Positions 18,018 through 27,319 of a stretch of DNA of 64,000 nt are shown one piece after another. A program made the position numbers and the translations under genes. The DNA is from Allomuricauda sp. TY007 (GTDB taxonomy: Bacteria; Bacteroidota; Bacteroidia; Flavobacteriales; Flavobacteriaceae), in NCBI RefSeq assembly GCF_010468565.1, contig NZ_WUEG01000009.1, positions 29,232 to 93,231 of the forward strand, in the 5' to 3' direction. The first letter of the stretch is position 1. Each line of letters begins with the position of its first letter. Under the pieces are notes generated by a model. It had not been told where the DNA came from, ran no database searches, and saw nothing but the letters and a program-made list of their open reading frames with translations.

Positions 18018-20354
18018 ATGGCCAAGAGCTTTATAGCGTACAATTTTCCAAGTCAATCGAAACATATCCCCATTTGGTGCATTTATTGTTTTTGGATGCT
18101 TTTTATTGGGGTTCATTCCGCGTTCTCCCAAAAATATACATCCCTTTCTGAACGTGAAAAGCACCAGCTTCGCACAACCTCCCATATCTTAATTGACCTT
18201 AGGGAGATAAGCTTGGATTCGTTGATGTTCCAGACATTGTCCGATAATGTTCCATGGGCCGTAGTCCCTTCGGGAAATAGGGAAAAAAACGACAACTTTC
18301 TCGACCTATACGCCCATTATGGCAATCAATTGATAGTGTTGGGACAAGAGCGGGCGATTTCAAAAATTCCGGAGAACCTTTCCGTGATCTGGGTGGCTGA
18401 TTCGGATATGTTTACCTTGGAACTAGATTCGCATAGGAACATTGATCAGACAAAAAAATCAAGCGACAAGGAACTTTTAAGCATATATGCAGGCCACGGG
18501 AACAACTTTACGTTTTCAAAGCTTCTTGATATTTGGCAAAGCCTAGGGAAAATGCCCAATTTCATCAAAACTGAAGCGTCTTTTGAACATCTTCACAGTT
18601 TGGTACAGCAACTAAATATCAATCCAAAAATATTTGGGGTTGTACAAACGGAAAAAGGATTGTTGGATGGGGTCATCTTTAAGGATTTTGGAGATACTCA
18701 GGTAGGGGGACATTTTAGCTATCCAGTACAAGATACCTTGGCTCTACCCATATTGGTTCCCTACAAACCTGGATTTCATTTTTCGCCTGACATTATTTAC
18801 ACTAGTCCAGAAAACCTAAATAACCAAAAAGAATTTGTTGGTTTCCCTTTGGATGCTGAATATGGTCTTTCTCATCATTTTGAATTTAAGGATGGGGTTA
18901 CCGATAAAATGGCGAAAAATTCGAAGGGACTAATTTCAAATGATGTTGGTGTAAGAAGGGATTCGTTGTATGGAAAGGTCAGTTATTTTGAAGGAGGAGC
19001 CTATGTCGATGTGGGAATATCCAGTAAATCATCATTGAAGGGCAACTTTACCATTAATGCGTGGATAAAACCGACTAAATTAGGTCAAAACAACAGTATT
19101 TTAGGGAAGGGAGATAATTTTGTGTTCAAGATCCACGATGGCTTTTTAACCTTCACAATGGCAGGTATCAAGGATTACGTATCAACTTCTTCGCCTATTC
19201 CCTTAAATGAATGGTCCCATGTGGCCTTGGTACATTCCAAAATGGAAAACAAACTTTTTTTCTATATCAATGGGGAACGGACGGATAGCGTAGAACTGAT
19301 TTCTGAATATGAAACATCAGATTATAACATACTTATAGCGAGTAACCTATGGGAAGAATTTTTTGAAGGCTACATCCGGGAGATAAAAATATGGGAGCGC
19401 GAATTGAATGACTCGGAAATCAAGGTACATTATAATCAAACAAAAGCCTTGAACAAGGAAAACCACATCTTTGAGTATGCGTTGGTATTACTGGTCTTGT
19501 TTGGAGGTGGATATGTTGTTTTTAGGTATTGGATGAAAAATAAGGTGGCGAAGGGGGAAAAAACAACACCCAGAATGGTCAAGTTTAAAGCCCCAAGAGT
19601 AGATGAGCAGCATTCCACACAAATATTATGCTTTGGTCCTTTACAGATTATTGATGAGCACGGTTTGGATGTTGCAAAAAAGCTGTCCCCACTTCAAAAA
19701 AAGCTGTTCATGATCACCTTTTTACATGGTCAGGGAAGTGAAAAGGGTATAGATACCAAACGTCTTACCGAATTGTTATGGCCTGGTAAAAGTGTTGCAA
19801 ATGCAAAGAACACGCGTGGCACAACAATTCAAAATTTGAGACAGTTGTTGGACACATGTCCTGATCTTGAGCTGCTTTTCAAGGATAAACACTGGGTTTT
19901 GCAAATGGATGAAAAGTGTTACTCGGACTATACCACGGCAATGCAATATTTGGAATTTTTGGAGAGCGATAATTATTCGGACAAGCAACTGGAAACTGAA
20001 CTTCGAAAATTGATTCCCATTGTTAAGAAAGGAAGACTATTTGCCAATACCAGTGCTCCCTGGCTGGATCCATTTATTGAAAAGTTCAGCAACCGGATTG
20101 TGGAGCAATTTATCCAAATCAGCAAAAATCCGATTATTAAGACTCATACGAACATAATGCTTGATTTAGCCGAAGTAATTTGCCTATATGATGACCTTAA
20201 TGAACATGCTTTGAAGATGAAACTCAATGTACTCATTGAACAAGGAAAGCTTAGTTTGGCTCATCAAGCTTGTCATAATTTTAAAAGGCAATATGAAAAA
20301 CTCTACGGAGAAGCCTACGAAGTTTCTTTCGAAGAAATGATAGCCTCCCAATGA
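18018..20354 (+). CDS. Transmembrane one-component regulator: periplasmic LamG domain, cytoplasmic winged helix plus BTAD
   Basis: 778 residues. A signal sequence (about 18-37, ending AFSQ) precedes about 440 periplasmic residues. Residues 40-320 are not recognised. Residues 321-474 form a LamG/concanavalin-A-like lectin fold (GNFTINAWIKPTKLGQNNS, NEWSHVALVHS, FFYINGERTDS, GYIREIKIWERELNDSEI). A single span lies at about 484-505. The cytoplasmic part has an OmpR/SARP-type winged helix from about 532 (LTELLWPGKSVANAKNTRGT, NLRQLL) and a helical BTAD-like domain to the end (LSLAHQACHNFKRQYEKL). Binding of a glycan outside could directly change DNA binding inside without a phosphorelay. It stands between sugar porter and oxidoreductase genes, so it probably controls this locus. 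The start gives a plausible signal peptide; ligand and target are inference. Confidence 0.85.
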   Translation: MAKSFIAYNFPSQSKHIPIWCIYCFWMLFIGVHSAFSQKYTSLSEREKHQLRTTSHILIDLREISLDSLMFQTLSDNVPWAVVPSGNREKNDNFLDLYAHYGNQLIVLGQERAISKIPENLSVIWVADSDMFTLELDSHRNIDQTKKSSDKELLSIYAGHGNNFTFSKLLDIWQSLGKMPNFIKTEASFEHLHSLVQQLNINPKIFGVVQTEKGLLDGVIFKDFGDTQVGGHFSYPVQDTLALPILVPYKPGFHFSPDIIYTSPENLNNQKEFVGFPLDAEYGLSHHFEFKDGVTDKMAKNSKGLISNDVGVRRDSLYGKVSYFEGGAYVDVGISSKSSLKGNFTINAWIKPTKLGQNNSILGKGDNFVFKIHDGFLTFTMAGIKDYVSTSSPIPLNEWSHVALVHSKMENKLFFYINGERTDSVELISEYETSDYNILIASNLWEEFFEGYIREIKIWERELNDSEIKVHYNQTKALNKENHIFEYALVLLVLFGGGYVVFRYWMKNKVAKGEKTTPRMVKFKAPRVDEQHSTQILCFGPLQIIDEHGLDVAKKLSPLQKKLFMITFLHGQGSEKGIDTKRLTELLWPGKSVANAKNTRGTTIQNLRQLLDTCPDLELLFKDKHWVLQMDEKCYSDYTTAMQYLEFLESDNYSDKQLETELRKLIPIVKKGRLFANTSAPWLDPFIEKFSNRIVEQFIQISKNPIIKTHTNIMLDLAEVICLYDDLNEHALKMKLNVLIEQGKLSLAHQACHNFKRQYEKLYGEAYEVSFEEMIASQ

Positions 20355-20411
20355 TAGCTTATTCATGCCTTTTGATGGAAAATCCTAAAAAAACCACATT
20401 TTTTTAATCCA

Positions 20412-20430
20412 TTACCCCATTTGGTACCCC
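20412..20430 (+). promoter_or_regulatory. Direct repeat of TTACCCC/GTACCCC, possible operator
   Basis: TACCCC occurs at 20413-20418 and again at 20425-20430, a 12-base centre-to-centre spacing, in the gap between the LamG-BTAD regulator and the Gfo/Idh gene. BTAD-type (SARP) activators are known to bind phased direct repeats near the -35 region, so this is a candidate target of the upstream regulator. The repeat is short and the surrounding sequence is T/A-rich, so confidence is low. Confidence 0.25.
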
Positions 20431-20511
20431 TTTTTTTAAGCCTGTGCTTTTTTATTTGCGACATCATTATTCAATGAGCTTGTTGTAAATAATCAAATCA
20501 AAGCATACCAG

Positions 20512-21780
20512 ATGAAAAAAGAAATGAAAAGCAGAAGGGGGTTTGTCAAAAAGTCCTTGATAGCGGCAACCGGGATAAGCATTATACCAAGACATGTATT
20601 GGGAGGGCCAAACTTTATACCTCCTAGTGACCAACTTACCAAAGCGGTAATAGGTGTTGGTGGGATGGGCCAGGGCCACCTAACTTATGAAGGAACCAAA
20701 TTGTTGGCCATTTGTGATGCTGATGGAAAACACTTGGCGGATACACTTAAGAAAGTTGGTGCCGATGTAAAGGGATATCGGGATTTTAGGGAAGTATTGG
20801 ACAGACCGGACATTGATATTGTTCACATTGCCACTCCTCCACATTGGCATGGGCTTATGTCCATTATGGCCGCCGAGGCAGGTAAGGATGTGTGGTGTGA
20901 AAAACCAATGACCAGGACCATTGGCGAGGGGAAACGTGTGGTTGAGGCAATGAAGGTCCATGGGAAAATGTTTAGGCTCAACACTTGGTTTCGATTCAAG
21001 GATAACTTTTATGGAATGGGTACACCCGTTAAAAAGCTTAAAAAAGTGGTCGATAGCGGTGCACTCGGATGGCCATTAAAAGTGACCATAAGCGGGGTGA
21101 CCGGCTTTAATTGGAAATTTTATTGGGTTGGGAAGGAGAATTTGGCACCGCAATCCGTTCCAGCCCAGTTGGACTATAATATGTGGTTGGGACCAGCTCC
21201 CGAAAAACCGTACAATTCGCATCGAGTTCATTCCACCTTTAGGGGCTATTGGGATTACGATGGCGGTGGATTGGGCGATATGGGCCAGCACTATATTGAT
21301 CCCGTTCAATACTTTTTGGGAAAGGACCATACCAGTCCTGTCAAGGTTGAGGTGGATGCCCCGCAACAGCATTACGATGCCATCGGAACTTGGAGAAGGA
21401 TAACGTATACCTATGCCGATGGTTGTCAAATCATATTGGATGGTGAAAACCGCGATAAGAATGCAGCCTATATCGAAGGGCCCGATGGCAAGATATTCAA
21501 TGGATTCAAATCCACCATTCCTAATATTGAAGGGCTTATTAATACCCTTCCCGATCCCGAAGAGCAAATCACATCGTTTTCGGAGTCCGTGAAAACCCGT
21601 CAAAAATTCGCATTGAACGAAGAGAACGGACACCGTTCCGCAACAATTGTCAATATGGGGGTTGTGGCTTTGCGATTGGGTAGAAACCTCGATTTTGATC
21701 CGGTCAAACAAGAATTTGTAAACGACCCGGAAGCCAACAGGTTATTGGATCAACCCATGCGAACCTCTTGGGCCGATTGA
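20512..21780 (+). CDS. Gfo/Idh/MocA family oxidoreductase with Tat signal
   Basis: 422 residues. The N-terminus carries a twin-arginine motif (SRRGFVKKS) and hydrophobic stretch ending near VLGG, so the folded, cofactor-loaded enzyme is exported to the periplasm. The Rossmann glycine motif follows (AVIGVGGMGQGHL, about 45-57), then ATPPHWHGLMSIMAAEAGKDVWCEKPMT containing the family EKP motif. The C-terminal alpha/beta domain includes GGGLGDMGQHYIDP with the catalytic-region His. Members oxidise or reduce sugar hydroxyls with NAD(P). With a DUF1080 (3-keto-disaccharide hydrolase type) protein directly downstream, oxidation of a glycoside at C3 is the most attractive role. ATG 20512 is chosen; ATG 20524 would also keep the Tat motif. 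Confidence 0.92.
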   Translation: MKKEMKSRRGFVKKSLIAATGISIIPRHVLGGPNFIPPSDQLTKAVIGVGGMGQGHLTYEGTKLLAICDADGKHLADTLKKVGADVKGYRDFREVLDRPDIDIVHIATPPHWHGLMSIMAAEAGKDVWCEKPMTRTIGEGKRVVEAMKVHGKMFRLNTWFRFKDNFYGMGTPVKKLKKVVDSGALGWPLKVTISGVTGFNWKFYWVGKENLAPQSVPAQLDYNMWLGPAPEKPYNSHRVHSTFRGYWDYDGGGLGDMGQHYIDPVQYFLGKDHTSPVKVEVDAPQQHYDAIGTWRRITYTYADGCQIILDGENRDKNAAYIEGPDGKIFNGFKSTIPNIEGLINTLPDPEEQITSFSESVKTRQKFALNEENGHRSATIVNMGVVALRLGRNLDFDPVKQEFVNDPEANRLLDQPMRTSWAD

Positions 21781-21894
21781 TCATTCACTTTAATTTCCAA
21801 ATAGAACAAAAAAAGTACAGATCAATGGAGTGTATGTTGCGTTTCGAAATCAAATCGAAGTAGGAAGTACACATTGGTCAAAAACCACAAAAAA

Positions 21895-24800
21895 ATGAAA
21901 AGAATACAATACCATATAACGACGCTCTTTTTACTCTTTGCCCTACAAATTTCCATAGGCCAGATCAACCGGACTTTGGAAACCAAAGTAGTGGATATAT
22001 TGGCGCAGTTCCCAACCAAGGATTTGGAGCATTCGGACAAGCTAATGCAAGAAATATTGGAACTGGGCACCGAAGGGATTCAAAAGTTCCATGAACGTGT
22101 TGTTCCCTTGGGAACAGGTAACGATACCCAAGCAAGGTATGCTGTCCATAGTTTAGCGGTTTATGCAGGCAAACATCGGGCAGCTGTTGTCGAGAAAACA
22201 CTATTGAGCGCTTTGGAGAAGGCACAGCATAAAGAAGTAAAAACATTTTTTATAGACCGTTTGGCGTTTTGTGGAACTGATGCAAGTGTTGAAACACTGG
22301 GTAAATACCTAACCGATAAAGAACTATATGAACCCGCATTGGCCACTTTAACCTTTATAGGAACTCAGAGATCGGCAGAAGCGATTCATTCTGCAACCAA
22401 ATCAGCCGAAGGTATAAGGAAGGCGGCATTTATTGAATCATTGGGACGTTTGCACTTTGATTCTGCATCAAAAACCTTGGTGGAAGTACTGTCCGATTCA
22501 ATGTCCGAAGCTTTTCTAAAACAAAAAGCAACGATGGCATTGGCGGAAATCGGTAGCCCAGATTCGTACGACACTCTTGCCAAAGCGGTTGAAAACGAAA
22601 AGTATCAATTGGGTGATACTAAGGCCGTTATTGCATATATCCATTATGGCAATAGACTTGTCGACGAGGGGAATTTGTACTTGGGAGAGCGAATAGCCAA
22701 GTCATTGTTGAAGAACTGTACTGAGGATAACCAGTTGAATTATAGAGCGGCTGGCATCAATATGCTAACCTCTTCCATTGGGAAAAATGCAACAAAGACT
22801 CTTTTGAAAGAGGCAAAGCATCATGATACGGCCTATAGGGGAAGCGTACTAAAGGCTGCAGGTCAGAATCTAACATCTACGGAAGTATTGAAATGGGTCA
22901 GATTATATAGGAAAATTGACGATGACGGGAAGATACAGCTTCTGGAAATGCTGCGAGAGCATCAAGAACCTGAAGTACTGGATAAGTGCATTGTCAAGGC
23001 CATCGAATCTGACAATGAAAGCTTAAAGTCGGCAGGGATACGGGCTTTGGATTTTCAAAAAAAGGAAAAAGCATTGCCACTACTTTTTAAAACATTACAA
23101 GGGGACAACACCGACACAACTTTTGCAACCATAGAAAATACGTTGCTCAAAATTGTAGATATTGACGATGCAACGTTGATTGCAGAAGAATTATCCCATA
23201 TTGAAAATCAGAAAGCAAAAGCAGTATTGGTAAATGTGTTAGCCGACCGAAATGCCACAAACCAATTTGAAGCAATTGCAGGGTTATTGGATAAAGCAAA
23301 TCCCGATCTGCAAAAAGCCATTTACAAGGCAATGCCATCCGTCTCGGCGAAAAAGAATTTATCCAAGTTGATGGAAATGCTCTCAATGGCAGAAGATGAA
23401 GCCAATATCAATTATGCGCAGCAGGCAATTGTAAAAGTTCTTAGCACCACTAAAAGGGAAAGTTCTTTGACCATTTATGATGCGTTTGCGGATTTTGAAG
23501 ATAAATCAAAATTGATCCCAATACTTCCTGCAATAGGGGGGCAAAAAGCATTGACGCTGATATCGGAACAATTCGAATCAGGTAACAGTAAAGAAAAAAA
23601 GGCAGCAATACAGGCACTCGCGATATGGGAAGGAAACGAGAGCTTGGAATATTTGTTCAATACCATAATCGATTCAAAAGGAGATATTAGGGATTTGGCT
23701 TTTCGTCAATATTTGCAAAAAGTTGCTACTTCCGACCAACCCGATGACCAAAAACTGTTGCTCATACGAAAGTTGATGCCGTACAGTAGCAACTTGGCAG
23801 AGAAGAAGCAAGTGATACAAGCAGCTCAAACAGCGAAGACATTCCTGTCCTTGGTCTTTGTTTCTGATTATTTGGATGATGCAGACTTAAGTGCTGTGGC
23901 ATCCAATGCTGTGATCAAGATTGCCTTGCCAACACCAGGCGCCAACAATGGCTTAAGTGGGGAGGTGGTCCGGGAGGCCGTATCAAAAAGCATGGCAAAT
24001 TTAACAGGTCCCGATAGTCAATATCTCAGGATTGATGTTAAGGAGTTTTTGGATAAAATGCCCAAGGAAAGGGGGTTTGTATCCATATTCAATGGAAAGG
24101 ACCTGACTGGTTGGGAAGGTTTGGTCGAAAATCCCATCAAAAGAAATAAGATGTCCAAAAGCGCCCTGAAAAAAGCCCAAGAAAAAGCAAATGCACAAAT
24201 GTTAAAGGATTGGTTTGTAAAGGATGGGGTCATTGGCTTTCAAGGGGAAGGCTACAATAACATCTGTACGATAAAGGATTATGGGGATTTTGAGATGCTG
24301 GTGGATTGGAAAATAACCCATGGTGGAGATAGTGGTATTTACCTCAGGGGAACCCCACAAGTCCAGATTTGGGACACTGCTCGTACCGATGTGGGAGCAG
24401 AAGTCGGCAGTGGAGGATTGTACAACAACCAGGAAAACACAAGTAAACCTTTGGTGGTTGCCGATAATCCCATAAACGAGTGGAATACCTTTAGAATCAA
24501 GATGGTCGGAGAGCGAGTCACTGTCCATTTAAATGGAAAATTAGTTACCGATAATGTTGTTTTGGAGAATTATTGGGATAGGGACCGGGCCATTTTTGCA
24601 AAAGAGGCCATCGAGCTTCAAGCTCATGGCGAAGATTTAGGCTTTAGGAATGTTTATGTCCGTGAAATTCAGTCCGGCAATGAACTTTTAAGTTCTGAAG
24701 AGCAAAAAGAAGGCTTTCAATCCCTTTTTAATGGAAAGGACCTAGATCATTGGATTGGAAACAAGACAGATTATTCGGTTGAAAACAATGAGTTGGTGGT

Positions 24801-25287
24801 TCAACCGGAGCATGGGGGACACGGAAACCTATATACTGCCAACGAGTATTCTGATTTTATTTTTCGATTTGAATTTAAACTGACTCCGGGAGCCAACAAT
24901 GGTCTTGGAATTCATGCTCCATTGAAAGGTGATGCAGCCTACGTTGGAAAAGAGCTGCAAATTCTGGACAATACGGCACCGATCTATGCCAATTTAAAGC
25001 CCTATCAGTATCATGGTTCAGTTTATGGGATTGCGGCCGCAAAAAGAGGGTTTTTAAATCCGGTTGGCGAGTGGAATTCCCAAGAAGTCATGGTAAAAGA
25101 CGACCACATCAAAATCATACTTAATGATCACGTCATTCTTGATGCAGATATTAAAAAAGCCTCTGAAAATGGTACAGCGGATGGTCAGAATCATCCAGGA
25201 CTTCAGCGAGATAGTGGTCATATTGGTTTTTTGGGGCACGGTTCGGTACTCTGGTTCCGAAATATCAGAATCAAGGAATTAAAGTAA
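21895..25287 (+). CDS. Periplasmic HEAT-repeat protein with two C-terminal DUF1080 (3-keto-disaccharide hydrolase) domains
   Basis: 1130 residues from ATG 21895, which gives a clean signal peptide (KRIQYHITTLFLLFALQISIG); the in-frame TTG at 21874 is rejected. Residues about 30-700 are tandem HEAT-like helical repeats (ALPLLFKTL, ALTLISEQF and similar). Two DUF1080 beta-sandwich domains follow, at about 727-925 (FVSIFNGKDLTGW, GDSGIYLRGTPQVQIWD) and about 940-1129 (FQSLFNGKDLDHW, GANNGLGIHAP). DUF1080 proteins cleave 3-keto-glycosides by elimination or hydration; the two domains differ enough to have different activities or one binding role. Encoded after a Gfo/Idh oxidoreductase, it fits an oxidise-then-cleave pathway in the periplasm. 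The fusion of HEAT scaffold and two DUF1080 copies is unusual in size. Confidence 0.9.
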   Translation: MKRIQYHITTLFLLFALQISIGQINRTLETKVVDILAQFPTKDLEHSDKLMQEILELGTEGIQKFHERVVPLGTGNDTQARYAVHSLAVYAGKHRAAVVEKTLLSALEKAQHKEVKTFFIDRLAFCGTDASVETLGKYLTDKELYEPALATLTFIGTQRSAEAIHSATKSAEGIRKAAFIESLGRLHFDSASKTLVEVLSDSMSEAFLKQKATMALAEIGSPDSYDTLAKAVENEKYQLGDTKAVIAYIHYGNRLVDEGNLYLGERIAKSLLKNCTEDNQLNYRAAGINMLTSSIGKNATKTLLKEAKHHDTAYRGSVLKAAGQNLTSTEVLKWVRLYRKIDDDGKIQLLEMLREHQEPEVLDKCIVKAIESDNESLKSAGIRALDFQKKEKALPLLFKTLQGDNTDTTFATIENTLLKIVDIDDATLIAEELSHIENQKAKAVLVNVLADRNATNQFEAIAGLLDKANPDLQKAIYKAMPSVSAKKNLSKLMEMLSMAEDEANINYAQQAIVKVLSTTKRESSLTIYDAFADFEDKSKLIPILPAIGGQKALTLISEQFESGNSKEKKAAIQALAIWEGNESLEYLFNTIIDSKGDIRDLAFRQYLQKVATSDQPDDQKLLLIRKLMPYSSNLAEKKQVIQAAQTAKTFLSLVFVSDYLDDADLSAVASNAVIKIALPTPGANNGLSGEVVREAVSKSMANLTGPDSQYLRIDVKEFLDKMPKERGFVSIFNGKDLTGWEGLVENPIKRNKMSKSALKKAQEKANAQMLKDWFVKDGVIGFQGEGYNNICTIKDYGDFEMLVDWKITHGGDSGIYLRGTPQVQIWDTARTDVGAEVGSGGLYNNQENTSKPLVVADNPINEWNTFRIKMVGERVTVHLNGKLVTDNVVLENYWDRDRAIFAKEAIELQAHGEDLGFRNVYVREIQSGNELLSSEEQKEGFQSLFNGKDLDHWIGNKTDYSVENNELVVQPEHGGHGNLYTANEYSDFIFRFEFKLTPGANNGLGIHAPLKGDAAYVGKELQILDNTAPIYANLKPYQYHGSVYGIAAAKRGFLNPVGEWNSQEVMVKDDHIKIILNDHVILDADIKKASENGTADGQNHPGLQRDSGHIGFLGHGSVLWFRNIRIKELK

Positions 25288-25395
25288 GGAATCCCCAAGT
25301 TCTTGAAGATTTGAATATTTCTCCAATAAATTTTAAAAAGGTAAAAGACATAATAAACCAAATGGGCGACCTATTGGAGTTAGTTGACGAAGATG

Positions 25396-25420
25396 GGCAG
25401 GGTTTGCCCCCTGCCTTTCT
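25396..25420 (+). terminator. Hairpin between the DUF1080 gene and the SSS symporter
   Basis: GGCAGGG (25396-25402) pairs with CCCTGCC (25409-25415) across a 6-base loop, followed by TTTCT. It is a moderate intrinsic terminator or attenuator about 50 bases before the next start codon. Confidence 0.55.
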
Positions 25421-25472
25421 ATACATCAAATAACGAAAGCAAAAATAGATACCAATTCAGCCTTGCCAAAAT

Positions 25473-27290
25473 ATGAATATGATAACATTACGACCATTGG
25501 ATTATGCCATAATCCTGTCATTTTTCGCTATTACCCTGGGTATTGGGTTCTATGTATCCAAGAGCTCTGGAAAAAGTAGTTCGGAATTCTTTCTGTCGGG
25601 TAGGTCGATGCCATGGTGGCTTTTGGGCATATCAATGGTCGCCACTACCTTTTCCACGGACACGCCCAATCTGGTCACCGATATAGTACGGACCAACGGA
25701 GTATCGGGTAATTGGGTCTGGTGGGCCTTTTTATTGACCGGTCTTCTGACGGTCTTTATATATGCAAGGTTGTGGCGGAAATCCAATGTCAATACAGACC
25801 TTGAGTTTTATGAGCTGAGGTATGGAGGCGCACCCGCAAGGTTTTTAAGGGGATTTAGGGCTATTTACCTAGGGGTGATCTTCAATGTGATAACCATGTC
25901 GGCGGTGACCTTGGCGGCCATCAAGATCGGAGGTATCATGCTTGGTCTCGAGCCATGGCAGACAGTTCTTATAGCAGGGTTGGTAACGGTTGTTTTCAGT
26001 GCAATAGGAGGTTTTAAGGGGGTTGTGTATACGGATTTCATTCTCTTTTTTGTGGCAATGGGGGGAACCATAGGGGCCGCCTATTACTTGGTGAACATCC
26101 CCGAAGTGGGAGGTTTGGAAAATCTTTTGTCAAATCCGGATGTCAAGGAAAAATTGAACATGGTACCGGAGTTGGACAATACCGATGCATTGATCACATT
26201 GATTATCATTCCACTGGCCGTACAATGGTGGAGTTCATGGTACCCGGGGTCCGAACCCGGGGGTGGAGGATATATTGCACAACGAATGCTCTCCGCCAAA
26301 AATGGCAAGCATGCCATAGCAGCCACTTTCTTTTTCAATATTATGCATTATGCCGTCAGACCTTGGCCTTGGATATTGGTGGCGCTGGCCTCTATTGTTG
26401 TATTTCCGGACCTTCAGAGTTTGCAACAGGCCTTTCCAATCATATCCGATGATAAACTAGGGCACGACCTGGCCTATTCAGCTATGCTGACCAAGTTGCC
26501 CACGGGTCTTTTGGGATTGGTGCTCACCTCATTGGTGGCAGCTTACATGTCTACCATTTCGACTCAGCTAAACTGGGGTTCTTCATATATTGTATATGAT
26601 TTTTATAAGGAAAGAATCCATCCAAAGGCATCGGAAAAAAGATTGGTGGCTGTAGGGAGAATATCCACGGTAGTTTTGATGGTACTGAGTGCCGCATTGG
26701 CACTTTTGCTCCAGAATGCCCTACAGCTTTTCGAGATATTGCTCGTTTTTGGTGCGGGGACAGGTTTGATATTTATCCTTAGGTGGTTTTGGTGGCGAAT
26801 CAATGCTTGGAGCGAGATTACTGCCATGTTTGCTTCAGGAATACTTTCCCTAGCTTTAAAGCTGACCCCTTTGGGAGATTATTTATTTTCCGTTAATGGT
26901 GGCCTTTTACCAAGTTGGTCGGAGTATCCCATGGTGGTATTTACCACTACGTTGTTGTGGTTGGCAGCGACCTACCTTACCCGGCCTGAACATGATGAGG
27001 TGCTCTATGGATTCTGTGAAAAAATCTGCCCGGGCGGACCGGGATGGCGTAGAATAGTCGATAAAGGCAAAACAGAAGGGGGTGAATTGGGGAATGACGA
27101 AGATTGGAGCGTTCCCAGCGGGATATTGGCGATGCTTTTGGGCACGGTACTAATCTATGCCTGCCTTTTCGCTGTAGGCCATTGGATATATGGGGAGTGG
27201 ATTCTGGCGGGCACTTTGACTGCTATAGCGGCCGTTTCGGCCGTATGCCTTATGCTTACATGGAAGAAAATAGAAAAGATCATAAAATAA
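25473..27290 (+). CDS. Sodium:solute symporter (SSS family)
   Basis: 605 residues with 13-15 predicted membrane spans. The SSS core is clear: LDYAIILSFFAITLGIGFYVSK in span 1, SSEFFLSGRSMPWWLLGISMVATTFSTDTPN (sodium-site region), the GGFKGVVYTDFIL segment, and LTSLVAAYMSTISTQLNWGSSYIV in the core span 8 region. It is a sodium-coupled importer of a small organic solute. In this locus, followed by a nagB remnant and a GlcNAc-type kinase, a sugar or aminosugar substrate is likely; this is inference. The first ATG (25473) is used, with ATG 25479 two codons later. Confidence 0.93.
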   Translation: MNMITLRPLDYAIILSFFAITLGIGFYVSKSSGKSSSEFFLSGRSMPWWLLGISMVATTFSTDTPNLVTDIVRTNGVSGNWVWWAFLLTGLLTVFIYARLWRKSNVNTDLEFYELRYGGAPARFLRGFRAIYLGVIFNVITMSAVTLAAIKIGGIMLGLEPWQTVLIAGLVTVVFSAIGGFKGVVYTDFILFFVAMGGTIGAAYYLVNIPEVGGLENLLSNPDVKEKLNMVPELDNTDALITLIIIPLAVQWWSSWYPGSEPGGGGYIAQRMLSAKNGKHAIAATFFFNIMHYAVRPWPWILVALASIVVFPDLQSLQQAFPIISDDKLGHDLAYSAMLTKLPTGLLGLVLTSLVAAYMSTISTQLNWGSSYIVYDFYKERIHPKASEKRLVAVGRISTVVLMVLSAALALLLQNALQLFEILLVFGAGTGLIFILRWFWWRINAWSEITAMFASGILSLALKLTPLGDYLFSVNGGLLPSWSEYPMVVFTTTLLWLAATYLTRPEHDEVLYGFCEKICPGGPGWRRIVDKGKTEGGELGNDEDWSVPSGILAMLLGTVLIYACLFAVGHWIYGEWILAGTLTAIAAVSAVCLMLTWKKIEKIIK

Positions 27291-27319
27291 ACTTGAAGAA
27301 CAATTTTAAATCATACAGA

